DNA of 64,000 nucleotides. Source: Lineus longissimus (lineage: Eukaryota; Nemertea; Pilidiophora; Heteronemertea; Lineidae). The stretch is from the NCBI RefSeq assembly GCF_910592395.1, contig NC_088314.1, forward strand, positions 16,401,998-16,465,997, in the 5' to 3' direction. The notes beneath the pieces were generated by a model. That model was not told the DNA's origin and made no database searches. It saw only the letters and a list, made by a program, of their open reading frames with translations. Below are positions 46,741 through 59,600 of this stretch, one piece after another. A program made the position numbers and the translations under genes. Within the stretch, counting starts at the first letter, position 1. Each line of letters starts with the position of its first letter.

Positions 46741-47400
46741 ATCAGTGGAGCTGAAACTCCTAAAGCCCTCCGTCGTCCTTCAGAAGATCTGTGAATCGCC
46801 TGAGAAATGGAAAACAGGTACCACCATTAAACCAAGCAAAGTCAGCAGACTTGACCAATATTGTAACAACGCGCGGGGCACAATCCTCTTATTTATGACA
46901 GGCAAGATTCTGCCGCATCATCCTGCAGCGCATTACAGCTGTAGCGGATGATCTCATCAGGCAAAAACAAGCCGGCTTAAGACGAGGCAAGTCTTGCATC
47001 GACCGTATCTGTACGGAGCAAAATGCTCTGAAGTGACCACTGTGAGTCGCCTCAAGCAACGCCATGGCACCTTTCAGAATGTCTTTATAAGAATCTGCAG
47101 AATCCTTTGGCCCAACAGGATCAGAACCGCACACCCACTCTAAATCGTCAATTTTGAAAATGGCTCAAAGACGACGCTGGACTTGGCTGGGACATAGGCC
47201 GAATACCACCGGGTACACTGCCAAGGACGACCATCATGAGGATACCGGGTCCGGGGATTCGCAGGATGAAGGGCGACGGGAGATGAAGCAACTTGGTCTG
47301 ACATGAGGGAACATCTACAGACAGGCCACCGGCCAAAGTCAGTGAAACTGATGACTGCAGAAGCAGGAATAGGACTAAGTACATGTATGTGACTATAATA
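46741..47400 (+). pseudogene. Non-LTR retrotransposon (LINE) reverse transcriptase remnant
   Basis: The first frame gives LLKPSVVLQKICESPEKWKT then DQYCNNARGTILLFMTGK, the early reverse-transcriptase motif normally seen as CNNWRGITLLS..GK. After a frameshift, CRIILQRITAVADDLIRQKQ then AGLRRGKSCIDRI matches the QAGFR.GRS.TDQI motif, ending in TGA at about 47036. Further on, RRRWTWLGHRPN and GRREMKQLGLT match the usual LINE C-terminus. The stretch between, including the YxDD catalytic motif, is missing. The 3' tail is ATAATAAATAAATAT. It is dead: frameshifted and internally deleted. Confidence 0.82.
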
Positions 47401-48363
47401 AATAAATATCTTTAGATTACATGGAAATAGTTGAAAAATAACTTGATGTAAGGTGATGTCAGAGTCTTTTCAATTTTATTTGAAAGACTCATGTGATGTG
47501 GATGGCAAAGAATACACGCAGTCCGTTTGTACAAACAATCATACACAAAACTAGTGCCAAATGACGCAAAATAATGATGTCGCAATGAGTTATTAATTAG
47601 CCGCATGATGTCAGTATATACATGTACCGTACTTTTTTCATCCACCTGATACAAATCTGTTCTTTATTTGATCAGGCCTAATCAATGGATTGGTGGATTG
47701 GTGGAATGAACATTGGTTTGTTCGGCGTCCGCAGAAACATTGCCAGAACGTATCGAAGGCAAATACGAGGACGATGTTTATGGACAGAATAAACCATGGA
47801 AAACGACATTGGCAGAAGTTATTACGATATCTTAACCAATGCCCGCAGGAAATGTTTCGTCATTGTGATTACCACGCAGTGTTTTCCTGTGATTTTCTCG
47901 ACCGTTTTTCTGGTATGTATATAGATCAAGACAACATTTGCAACGACTGATATATGTCGTAAGGAAACCTATTGTTTTCGTAATCGACCGTTTTTCATAA
48001 CGTTCTTTTTATCGAAAGAATATTATAGGTCATAATAGCCATGAGTCGATATTGTCCAATTTCCGAAAAGGCGATCCGCGTTCGATCCTGTCTGACACGA
48101 GGTATACACAATGCGCCCAGGCGTTCCACTCCCACGGAGGCTCAACAACGAGGCTATGGACTGAGCAGCAGTGTATTTTAATGTTGCACTTACATTGTAA
48201 GTTTAATTGCAATTTTAAGCAACCCACCTAGAAAAAGCAACTCAATGAGAGAGAAAAAGTGGAGAAAGTGCCATTTCCAAAAGTTTACATGTACATGTAC
48301 TGCCTAAGCTTGTTTATAGTTTACACTCCGACATGCAGAGGGCCGGCTTCGTCCTGTCGCATC
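47401..48363. other. No firm gene
   Basis: An 86-codon plus-strand frame (47690-47950) has a protein-like composition but no recognised family. No repeats are delimited here. Confidence 0.4.
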
Positions 48364-48540
48364 GGGCCGTTTACACGGGACCAAACCGATGTCTACCATG
48401 TAAACGCGTACGAATGTGATCTGGTCTGGTTTGCTATTATACGAGACCTACAATGTACGTCATTCATGACGCGATGAGCTCTGTGATCTGGTCTGGTCTG
48501 GACGGGTCGGGTTTGGTTTGGTCTCGTGTAAACGGCCCTG
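48364..48540. mobile_element. Palindromic MITE with GGGCCGTTTACACG ends (177 bp)
   Basis: GGGCCGTTTACACGGGACCA and TGGTCTCGTGTAAACGGCCC are near-perfect inverted repeats. TCTGGTCTGG words lie inside. The ends resemble the Harbinger-type ends at 16.67 kb. Confidence 0.8.
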
Positions 48541-49808
48541 ATGAGAATGACGAAATAGACTGTCCCGAGAGTCTGGTTGAGGAGCGCATCTCATCCAAAA
48601 CCATTCAGATAAGAATGTCGATGAACCAGTCGGTGAAAACAATAAAAAAAAGGACTGAAACCAAATTTTCTGATTCTATATTGGGCAAAATGGATGAATT
48701 CAGTCGGAATCTGGCATATATCAGACTTGAAATAACTACAGACTTTCAACAGTCTGTGCACTAACCGAATACTCGCCGAATATATAACGTACCCAATATT
48801 CCACTCAAAGTCGTTCAAGTCGTCCAATAAGTATCCAATTCTCCTGGTTATTTCTATATCGGATTTCTATCTAACGGATAAAAGTGGTTATGTGTCTATA
48901 TTATTGGATTGGTAGCTAACGGAAAAAATGCCAATTTAACCAGGCGAGTCCAATTGCACGTTGCTGCGATGACCGACTCTTGTCGCAGGCACTAGCAATG
49001 ACCCCGTGCGATTAGCATCGCAAACGAGAGATTTTAGTTGCATTCGATCATGATCACAGGGTGACCCGCGAGAGACAATGGCATATTAACCATTTGCAAA
49101 TCGGTTGCGAGTTTGGATATTTTGGTGAAAAGTTCAAAATGCATTCTAAGTCACCGATATTTGTCTCCACTTATGAGAACTGTCTAAATGACAGAGTCAA
49201 ATCCGCAGACCCAATCCCTAAGTTATAACAGGACATAATTTCTTATGGTTTATGCAGATCCCTGTCACACCGATGTAAACTGAAATTTTGTCCCCCCGAA
49301 AGAAACCATTCCATTTGAGAGAAAAAAGATTCTTTAGAGTTATTTGTTTCTACAGTCATGCAACGGAGGTCATCATCTAACAATAGAACACGACACAAGT
49401 TCCCAGGGGACATCGATTTCTGTTACACCTACCTGTATCCCGAACACCTGTTCCGGCAATCCAGTGAGTAGCACTTCAATTATCGTCGGGCGATGTGGCC
49501 GCAATCTCGGCAGATCCACGCGGCAGATAGTCCGTTAAAGAAGCCAGTAATACCGTACTGGCAGAGGACAATCATACGGTCATCTGAGTCCGATGAATAT
49601 TTTATCTCGAGCAGAACGGTTTCATGAATGGCGCGTGTGCGTAGTTATCGTCATTCTCTTCAGTGCCAATCAATAAATGTGTGAATGCACAGCTTTAACT
49701 GCAACTCTGAAAGTTGGACGATATCTGAATCAATCGATTTGATGTAAGTTTACGGTCCTTGCGATCGTTTCCACCAGGAATTGAATGTCCCGGAAGGCAG
49801 ATCCCAGA
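48541..49808. other. No recognisable gene
   Basis: Short frames occur on both strands without family resemblance. I see no delimited repeat until the minisatellite. Confidence 0.45.
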
Positions 49809-49811
49809 TCA

Positions 49812-51783
49812 CCAGCAGCTTCCGTCAGTGAAATGTGACAGTTTAATGGTCAGATGTAACAACACCAACAGCATCAGTCAGTGAAGGGTGACAGTAAAAT
49901 GGTCAGATGTAACAACACCAACAGCATCAGTCACTGAAGGGTGCCAGTTTAATAGTCAGATGTAACAACACTTACAGCATCAGTCAGCAAAAGGTGACAG
50001 TTTAATGGGCAGATGTAACAACACCAACAGCATCAGTCAGTGAAGGGCGACAGTTTAATGGTCAGATTTAACAACACTAACAGCATCAGTCAGTGAAGGG
50101 TGACAGTTTAATGGTCAGATGTAACAACACTCACAGCATCAGTCAGTGAAGGGTGACAGTTTAATGGTCAGATGTAACAACACTCACAGCATCAGTCAGT
50201 GACGGGTGACAGTTTAATGGTCAGATGTAACAACACTCACAGCATCAGTCAGTGAAGGGTGACAGTTTAATGGTCAGATGTATCAACACTAACAGCATCA
50301 GTCAGTGAAGGGTGACAGTTTAATGGTCAGATGTAACAACACTCACAGCATCAGTAAGTGAAGGGCGATAGTTTAATGGTCAGATGTAACAACACCAACA
50401 GCATCAGTCAGTGAAGGGCGACAGTTTAATGGTCAGATTTAACAACACCAACAGCATCAGTCAGTGAAGGGAGACAGTTTAATGGTCAGATGTAACAACA
50501 CTCACAGCATCCGTCAGTGAAGGGCAACAGTTTAATGGTCAGATGTAACAATACTAACAGCATCAGTCAGTGAAGGGTGACAGTTTAATGGTCAGATGTA
50601 TCAACACTAACAGCATCAGTCAGTGAAGGGTGACAGTTTTAAGCTCTGTACACACTGACAACATTTTGGGAAACATGTTGGCCAACATGTTGTCCAGGTG
50701 CGATGTTATCGAAAATGTTGGCAGTGTGTACAGTTCGGAAACGTTCGGAAACATTCGGTAACATGTTGGCCAAATGTTGCTCAAATGTTGTCGAAATAAT
50801 ACAAAATCAATTTTGTTGCCGAGTGTTGTCGAGTTTTATCCAATCAGAAATAGGCCACAAATCACATGATCTACCTGAAGCCATGTGATGTAGTCAAAAT
50901 AGCAGCCTCCAGCAAGGAATGGTTATTGAGTGAAGTGGAACAACTTATCGCAGTACTGTATGGGAAAGTTGTGCCTGTTTATGGGATGACAGTAGACAGG
51001 AGACAGTGGTAGGCCCCATGATGGTCTCTCATATATATCCATGGTCTTGTCCACACTCTTTTCTCATCTTTACGTCTTCTTTGCCATCTTTCAATCAGGA
51101 TACGTAAAATTATGGCAGAGCCCCGACAATACATCTTCTTCTCTTGGAATCTTCCATTGTTTATGAATTTCCGTCCAAAATCCTCATTTTCTCAGAAACA
51201 TTCGATAACAAGTTGCCCAACATTTGTTGAATGTTGTCATGTGTATACAGGGCCAAAAGTTTTGGTGCCCAGGTGTGTTGCCGAGATGTTTCCGAAAATG
51301 TTACCGAAAATGTTGTCAGTGTGTACAGAGCTTAATGGTCAGATGTAACAACACTCACAGCATCAGTAAGTGAAGGGCGATAGTTTAATGGTCAGATGTA
51401 ACAACACCAACAGCATCAGTCAGTGAAGGGCGACAGTTTAATGGTCAGATGTAACAACACTCACAGCATCCGTCAGTGAAGGGCAACAGTTTAATGGCCA
51501 GATGTAACAACACTAACAGCATCAGTCAGTGAAGGGAGACAGTTTAATGGTCAGATGTAACAACACTCACAGCATCCGTCAGTGAAGGGCAACAGTTTAA
51601 TGGTCAGATGTAACAACACTAACAGCATCAGTCAGTGAAGGGCGACAGTTTAATGGCCAGATGTAACAATACTAACAGCATCAGTCAGTGAAGGGTGACA
51701 GTTAATGGTCAGGTGTAACAACACTAACAGCATCAGTCAGTGAAGGGTGACGGTTTAATAGTTAGATGTAACAACACTCACAA
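49812..51783. repeat. 53-bp minisatellite, about 24 units, split by a transposon
   Basis: The unit is CAGCATCAGTCAGTGAAGGG then TGACAGTTTAATGGTCAGAT then GTAACAACACTCA. About 15-16 units precede and 8-9 follow the insertion at 50643-51331. Units differ at a few fixed positions (CCA/CTA/CTCA, GGGTGA/GGGCGA/GGGAGA), which shows block duplication. Confidence 0.95.
50643..51331. mobile_element. Harbinger-type element inserted in the minisatellite (689 bp)
   Basis: GCTCTGTACACACTGACAAC at the left is perfectly mirrored at the right (GTTGTCAGTGTGTACAGAGC) for about 25 bases. It is flanked by TTAA on both sides, within TTTAATGG of the satellite unit. TTGGCCAACATGTTG and GAAACATTCGG words fill the subterminal parts. 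It has no intact transposase. Confidence 0.87.
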
Positions 51784-52390
51784 ATTGGTAATCTTTTCTG
51801 CTACTGCTTGATCAACTAAAGACTACATTTTCCTGGCTTTGTGGACAAGGGAGATGCGTCCAACAATAATTCCTACTGCCTGGATTTTTTTCATCACAGA
51901 GCGAGCGTGATGCAAAGAATGGTCAGCAATGCAGCCAATTCATTAGCCAGTAATTCTTTGTGAAGAGGTATTAAAAGAACATTACGGTTCGAGAAGAATG
52001 CAGAGAAAGGCTTGTATAAAGCCGAATGATAACCACGGCCATCGCTCTGACAACCGATTCTTCCGCACCAACAAATGATCAGCAACTCGAAGGTTGCTGT
52101 AACTACGAATTCGTCCCCACAAACTAGTGATTGCCACTCGCACAACTAAGCAAGCAAATATCTCTTACTCTCAGTTATAGGTCAGAAAATGTGTACAACG
52201 AGTTTGTACAACATTTGGGTAAATTATTTACTATACCAGGGCCAACTGACTTTTCATATTTCCACTTGTCCATTTGCCTTTGACAACAAAATTATCCGAC
52301 AGACAAGTTACTTCAGCTATTAAAGTAGTTACCCTGTGGACCAGTAGAAATGTTTGAGGTTGATTTAAAATCTATTGCAGGGCACCTGTC

Positions 52391-52678
52391 CAATGAGGAA
52401 CCTGCGCAACAAAACCTGCCAATAGGGGGCCCTGCAGCCAAGTGGACCATGGTTGTAATGAGAAAGCCATTTCCCGGGTCAATGATTATTGAATATTTCA
52501 TCTCTTAATTTATGGGGAAATAGCACCAAAAATGTTGTTTTATTGGTCCTCAATTCTATTTTGATGAGTTTTAGGGAGAAAATCAACAAAACTTAATTTT
52601 AATGGAAAATGCACTGGAAGTATACCTTTTAGTACTGGTGCTGCCATCTGGATTTTTAGTTCTGCAGGTTCCTCATTG
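52391..52678. mobile_element. MITE with CAATGAGGAACCTGC ends, copy 2
   Basis: The ends CAATGAGGAACCTGC and GCAGGTTCCTCATTG are perfect 15-bp inverted repeats. The body is nearly identical to the 41.7-kb copy. A 74-codon frame through it is not a gene. Confidence 0.85.
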
Positions 52679-53029
52679 CAATAGACAACTAGACATCATT
52701 GAGCACTTGCCCCGGCAACACCGTCGAAAACATCAAAATCGGCCACTGGTTTTAAACATCTATGCTGATACTCTGTTAACTTCACTGGCACCGACACGGT
52801 ATTATCCCCACACACTCCTCCATTAAAATAATACACATGTGAAACTATTGACACATCTCAATTTTCATACAAATCTTTTTATTCAAAAATATTTTGATAC
52901 AAAAGTAAGCATGATACTCTTTAACTGATTAAAGGGACACCTACATGAGAAATCGATTTTTGCCCTGACAACTTAAAAATACTCATCAAATAGTCTCAAA
53001 GAATAACTAGTCATGCCTCCCTGCCTCTG

Positions 53030-53165
53030 GAATGTTAAAGGGAGACAAGAGGCAGGAGCCAGGTAGGTCAGATAAAGTTACAATCAGTCGCCAATAGGGG
53101 TCTCTCTTTTTTCACAGTACATCAGAAGTACTAAGGATTGTACCCGGAAAACATTTATTGAATAA
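53030..53165. repeat. Dispersed repeat, copy 1 (second copy at 62.64 kb)
   Basis: AGGTAGGTCAGATAAAGTT, GCCAATAGGGGTCTCTC and TCACAGTACATCA are shared with 62640-62760 in the same order. Confidence 0.7.
53154..53159 (-). terminator. Candidate TUBGCP6 poly(A) signal AATAAA
   Basis: TTTATT on the plus strand gives AATAAA on the gene strand about 400 bases past the stop codon. Another AATAAA lies at 52878-52883. The choice between them cannot be made from sequence alone. Confidence 0.4.
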
Positions 53166-53361
53166 CTGTACATGTTCGTTACATAAAGACCCATCAATTC
53201 ATCAAGTCAGCTGTTATTGATTTTGAAATGATGTCACACTAGTAAATGACGTCACAACGATGGTATGACTCTCATAAGATGTGATTGTTTTCACCATCGT
53301 CAATTCACCTTGTTCGACGACAAGTTGATCAGTAGAACGTTGTCAGAAGTAGGAACACAAA

Positions 53362-53537
53362 ACAGAACCTCTCTACTGAGATCACACTTGGGACTGACCT
53401 ATGCTGTCCTTGATAGAGAGGTGTCCTGATTACCGAGGTCAATTTGAATAGAAATGACAGGTTTGGGACCAAAACTGCTGTCCTTATTAGAGAGTATGTC
53501 CTTAATAGAGAGGTGTCCGCTAAGAGAGGTTCCACTG
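53362..53537. mobile_element. Tc1/mariner-type MITE, copy 6, in presumed TUBGCP6 3' UTR
   Basis: It carries the family body (CTGTCCTTGATAGAGAGG, GGGACCAAAACTGC) and a clean right end TTCCACTG followed by TA. The left end is decayed (AACAGAACC). It lies 23 bases beyond the stop codon, so the mRNA tail probably includes it. Confidence 0.8.
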
Positions 53538-53560
53538 TACAAACATGTCATCATAGTTCA

Positions 53561-53661
53561 TTATCTTGGCTGGTGCTCCGTGTAGTAAGAATTGAAATTC
53601 AAACGCAGCAGGAACTCTTCAAGATGTTGATGGTATCCCCGGGCGGACAGCTTGTTCACAA
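53561..53661 (-). CDS. TUBGCP6: TUBGCP6 exon M (last coding exon, stop TAA)
   Basis: Acceptor CTTTTCAG. It reads VVNKLSARGYHQHLEEFLLR then LNFNSYYTEHQPR and a TAA at 53563-53561. The pattern V.KL..RGY..HLE.FLLR.NFN.YY is the conserved GCP6 C-terminus, so the protein end is intact. Confidence 0.95.
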
Positions 53662-56600
53662 CTGAAAAGATCAATCATCATATCATATCATATCATTAGC
53701 GACATCATAACCCTAATGGATTTTTGCCAGAGGTATGGAGTCCACTATAGGCTACTGTCCACATATGTGGGATCTTTTACTTGCCCTGGCATAGACACTC
53801 AGGAACAAGGGAACACGGCTTTTAGTCTAATCCAACAGACTCTCGAATTTTTTATACGTTGTCAGTATTGTGAAGAGCCAGGAATTCTAGTTCCTTGAAA
53901 CCCACACCAGTTCATCCAGAAATACAATCCTGGGTTCTCTGCGGGATTGAACCCGGGGCCTACTGCGTGGTAGCCAGCAGTATTTACCACTAGGCTATGA
54001 GGCTCCTCAAATTAATGAATTTTTATGTATCATACTTATCAAAGATTCAGTTTGGAATATCACTGCAAACGAAAAAAAATTTGAGGGCAGTGCAGCGGAT
54101 ATTGTCCTGAAGTTCAACATGCTCAGGGCAACACTTAGGGCCTTTCATTGTGAACAATATAGAGGACTCACTCAGAGCTCGTTCAACTATGAACATTACA
54201 AGTAATACCGAACATCAGTCCCCTTTATGCAGAAGTTGCTTGGAAAAACAATACCCTAAATTGTTTGGGCACTGGTGTACTTATGGATCAACCCTCACTT
54301 ACCCTTGAACAGGAAAATGGAATAGTCTTTGAAAGCCTTGTAAGTGGCCAGCAAGTTGGCGAAGTTGGGGTGCGTGATCTCACCACTGGTGGCGCTCTTC
54401 TGCCAGGCAAAGCCAGTCAGGTAGGCGTGGAAACGGAGGATGAGCTTGAAGATATCCTGTATCACCTTCATGACAGGGGCAGCTTTCGCATTCAGCAAGC
54501 ATCTGGAAACAGGAGCAAAAATACGGTGGAACCTCCCTTATAGGACACCTCTCTATTAAGGACACTTGTTTTGGTCCCAAAGTGGTTGTTTCAATTCAAT
54601 TTGACCTCTCTAATCAGGACACCTTGCTATTAAGGACAGCACTGGTCAGTCCCGAGGTTGTCCTTAATAGAGAGGTTGCTGTCAGGTCTGTCTTTTCCAA
54701 GGACAGACCTGTTAAACACCAGCCTGTGTTTTAGCTCAACTAAGCATGACTTCCATCAGTAGATTTCACTTACAACACGCTCTAGCAGAGTAAGGACTGG
54801 ACACCAAGATTACTGTTGTAAGGACTGGAACATACCTGAATACTGCCTTGTTGAGGTACTCGGCATGCCTGTGATGCAGATCATCAAGACTGTGCACATT
54901 ATTCATCAAATCGTCTTGAAATTCGCGCCAGGAAACGTGGATGATCTGGTTTGAGATGTAGCCCTGCATCACCTTGACAAAGCACTGCATCTCATGCCTG
55001 CAGTAACGACGAAAGGGAAATCAATTAACCACTTCACTGGTATAAGGCGGATTTGTCTCATTTTGGAATCAACTTCTTCAATAAACCAAGTTAACCACTG
55101 GTAAGTTCGTATTCTTCAGTGTACGCTCTGCACTTGAGGTGATTTTCTCCAGGGAGTATTCCTCCTCCAAGGCGGGATGAGCATTTTTGCATGCCACTAA
55201 GGTTATGCGCCAATTGGGTTTATTGGCCTAGTGAATCCGACTTCAGCGAGAGGTTGAGTCCACGCAAGCTACTCATGTTTCTCACTTGGTGGGGTCTATA
55301 ACCTGCCCTGGCATAGACACCAGGTACAAGGAACCATTGTTTTAAGTCTTACTCGAAGGATTGTGAAGAGCCAGGAATTTTTAGTTCCTTGAAAGCCGGG
55401 AATATCTTGGGTTCTCCCCGGGATTGGCCCTTTTGTGTTGTAGCCAGCAGTGTTAACTAGGCTATGAAACTCCCTACTGGTGAGTTCGATTTGCTTTAAT
55501 CAGCATTCACTTTGTTATTTATTCTAAAAAACCTCAAACTACTGAAATGTGACTTTGACCGCTTTTCGACTCCTTCCAAATTAGGCACCAACCAGGGCAG
55601 TTGTGGTTGCCTACCATAACCTTTGCCACAAAAGCAAGGCACAGTGCAATTACAGTAAAACCTCCCTTAGCGGACACCTCTCTATTCAAGACAACCTCTC
55701 TAATCAGGACACTAATTTGGTCCCAGATTGGTTGTTTACCTTCAATTTGACCTCTCTAATCAGGACACCTCTCTATCAAAGACAGCACTTGTCAATCCAA
55801 AGGGTGTCCGTTATAAAGAGGTTCTACTGTATGTACACGGTAAGTTGGTGTACTTAGGATAAAACACTAAACCACCACTTAAACAATTCACACTATCTCA
55901 TTGATTCCGACCTGCTGCCATCTTGCTTCTCAAAAGACTGGTAGAAATTTGATGCCCAAATGTACATGTACATGCAGATGAACATTCTTACTCTTCTGAT
56001 CAGGCAACTGACTTGAAATATTAAGTTCGACGAATTAATGAACCAATTCACAGAAATCCACAGAGAACTTACCTGAACAACTGTAACTGCCTGACCTGTG
56101 GCACATTCCTTGCCTTGAATATCATCGCTGGAAAATAGCATCTTGAAATGAAGGCAGTGACACAAACAATGTATTGGACAAAGTCTGAATCCATTTAACT
56201 GCTAAGTAAGGGGATAAAAAACGTAATTGTGACAATCCTTCCGAAAGTCAAAATTATAAGCCCAGCACTCCAACCGGCATGACACTGATATCCCCCAGCA
56301 AGGAAAACATAAATATTCTCGTCCTACTCACGATCTCTGATGAGCTGATGCCACACATCCTTTAGTGTCCATACAGTCCTCTTCAGCTGTAACATGAACG
56401 TAAACACCTTGCCGTATTTGACCAAGCAGTTGTCCGTGATAATAATATTCATCGGCCAGTCCACCTTGTATGTCAGATCGATGCACTCAAGAGGTCCGTC
56501 GCCTAAAAAACATTTTTCATTCATCATCATCATCATCATAACCCACTTCGTAACTCCATTGGATTTTTGCCAGACGTATGGAGTCCACTATAGGCTACTG

Positions 56601-59600
56601 TCCACCTGTGCGGGATTTTTTACTTACCCTGACATAGACACTCAGGTACAGGGGACCACGGCTTTTAATCTCATCCGACAGAGCCTCAAATATTTCATAC
56701 GTTGTAGGATCTTTTAATACTTGCCCTGGCATTCACACTTGGGTACAATGGACCAGAGCATTAAGTCTCAACAGACTCTCGAATATTTTATACTTCTTCT
56801 TCTTCTTCAGCGTTCAACGAATATTTTATACATTTACATTGTATGTGTTGTAAAGAGTCAGGAATTTTAGTTCCTCGAAAGCCACGTCGGTTCATCCAGA
56901 AATACAATCCCGGGTTCTCCCCGGGATCAAACCCGGGTCCTATTGCGTGGTAGCCAGCAGTGTAAACCACTAGGCTATGAAGCTCTCTTTACACATCACA
57001 CAAATGTAGTTCTTCTTCTTCAGCATTCACACTGCTTTTAGAGGTATTATTCTCCAGTATTCCTACGCAGGGCAGGATGAATACTTTCATGTGCCACTTC
57101 GGTTTGGTGCCAATTGGGTTTATTGGCCTGCCCTAATAGAGTGAGCTATTATTCACATTTAGGGTCACTCTGGGTGTTTGATTCACACCTCATCAACCCC
57201 ATTCAACTTAGGCCTATGATCTTTAGTGCCCTATTTTGGGAAGCCCTTATATTTTCACAGGTTTTTTTTAGAAATCGGAAAAGTTGGACAATGTCGGACT
57301 TTTGTCAGATAAATCAGGAAAAGTTAGAGAAACCATTAAAGAAGTCAGAAAAAGCCTCCTACTACCACCTACTACAATCTACTACCATCTACTACCATCT
57401 ACTACCATCTACTACCATCTACTACCATCTACTACCATCTGCTACCATCAGATGAGGGAAACCCAGATGGCTTTTATCTAAAAGATTACTCTGTAAATGG
57501 CAAATCTTAAAACTCTTTACTGTTACCAAGAGAAAGAACAGGTACACTACCATCAGAGGAGTACAGTAGAACCTCTCTATTAAGGACACCTTCGGGACTG
57601 GCAAGTTCTGTCCTTAATAGAGAGGTGTCCTGATAAGAGAGGTCAAATTGAATAGAAACTACCAATTTGGGACCAAAACTAGTGTCCTTAATAGAGAGGT
57701 GTCCGCTAAGGGAGGTTCCACTGTAGATTGTTGTCCAAACGAGTGTTTGAGAACACTGACACTAGGGCAGCCAAGCACAAACACTGCAAAAGGACCAAAT
57801 CGTCATAAAACTTTGCAAGGTACATGTATTTACCGTTTAAGCTGAAGAAGTGTGGCACATGCTTGATGACGAAGGAGATGCCCTTAGCAAGGTCACTGTC
57901 ACCATGAATAGAGGAGCGCAGGGCTTTGGTCAACACGCCATTGAGGAAGACCGGATTCAAGACATCTTGGGGTTGAGGGTTCTGAGCCAGCTGAAATGGG
58001 GAAAGAGAACAGTTATGTGGACTGTTTTGGCCGAGATGGTGCTGACACTTAACACTCACTCATGTAACAATTCAATGCCTTCTATGCCACCACATCCCCT
58101 ACACGCATAACAGCCCTGAGCCACCTGTGTCCACCACGTCCCTCCACACATTATAGTCCTGGTTCGTGAGTGTCAACACCTTTCTTGCAATCGCAACACT
58201 CTCTGGACAACATCTATCCACAGTGGTCAGCATTGTCCACTTCGTAGTACCGGTATGCCTCCAGCATTCGTCGACTGCCTCTAATCACTATCTTCAAAAG
58301 CACCTTCCTAGTTTAATTCAACACACTTGTCCAAACCAATGTAATTTGAAACTGAAGCATGACCTGTTCTTCTCCTCATTTCAAGTGAGTCTGACACAAT
58401 AGAACCATCTGTTATCAACGTATTAATCATGATAAGAGTATTTTTACTTCGCCTCCGAAATATTTTCACGAATAACAGCCTTCTGGACTAAGTCCAGGGG
58501 CTATAAGAAATATTTAGCTACCTTTTCAAATAGGTGTTCACCGAGCGTCTGGCCAAATTCTCCATCTTCCATAAACAGGTACATCCGCAATGCCTCAAAG
58601 TGGCGGTCGATCTCCAGGTCGTGATAGAAGTAGCTCACCATGCTCTTGTTCACTAGTGAAATCCTGCAAGGAAGACAAACGTCTCACCACCCTGGAGAAT
58701 CGATTCCCCAAATCACCGGGAATCGTATCGGGCCTTCAAACATACCAAGCAGCCCACCCAGGAGAGTGTTACATGAGCCCTGGGAGATTGACCACCTCAC
58801 AAGAAAAACAGCTAAAATGTGAGCTCATTTTTAACTTTACTGAAATAAACTGTGTCCATCTGGTAACATTGACAATATGACATCATATGCACTAAATTTC
58901 GAGGTAAGTTACTGAGGGGGTTACTCTGTGGTGCTCGCACAAAATCAATTTGTTTGCTATTCATAAGACAAACAGGCGGGGCATTTTTCCCTTATTAGAT
59001 GCAAATCATGCTAAAAGAACCTTATAACCAGATGAACACAACAGTATCTCATAGAAAGAATCCCAGGACAGGCCAGCTCAGCAAACTGGAAGGCCAACCT
59101 GATTCACGGCTATCTCGGTAATTGATTCTCCAGGGTGATTACACTGGTTGCCAGTTTGTACAAGTTGATGGTATTCACATTCAAGCCTGTGAACAGACTG
59201 GTGCCTCTGTAGCTAAATGAACTCGCTGTCCCATACACTTGGCTGCACGATCTCTCCAATCAGAAGCACAGCATCTAATTGTTTTCAAGGGTCCCTTCAG
59301 GTTCATAACATTTGGGGTAAGGATTTCTCAGTGGTGAAATTCACTGAATCACACACGACCTGAGGATAAAATTGACATCAACTCTTTCTGCAGAAACTTT
59401 TCCCTTCCAGCCATTCTATTCTAAAAACAGTTCTGTCGCTTACTTGGTCTATACTAATGGGTTTAACTGAAGGAGATATTGCCAAGTCAAAGTTACCTTC
59501 AAGTAATAGTAACTTAACTTGTTTTTAAGAACTGGACCCTGCTTTATACTTACTGAGCAAGCAATGGTGCTGTGATTGACTTCTTCAATAAGACTGGCAG

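Noticed and set aside
47690-47950. 86-codon plus-strand frame with protein-like composition
   Set aside because: No family resemblance, no splice or promoter support, and a competing open frame exists on the same strand. Too weak to call.
48453-48764. 103-codon frame running out of the GGGCCGTTTACAC MITE
   Set aside because: The first third is MITE sequence, and the rest has no recognised domain and an equally long frame on the opposite strand.
49812-51783. CRISPR-like array
   Set aside because: Units are contiguous 53-bp repeats without unique spacers, and the genome is eukaryotic. It is a minisatellite.
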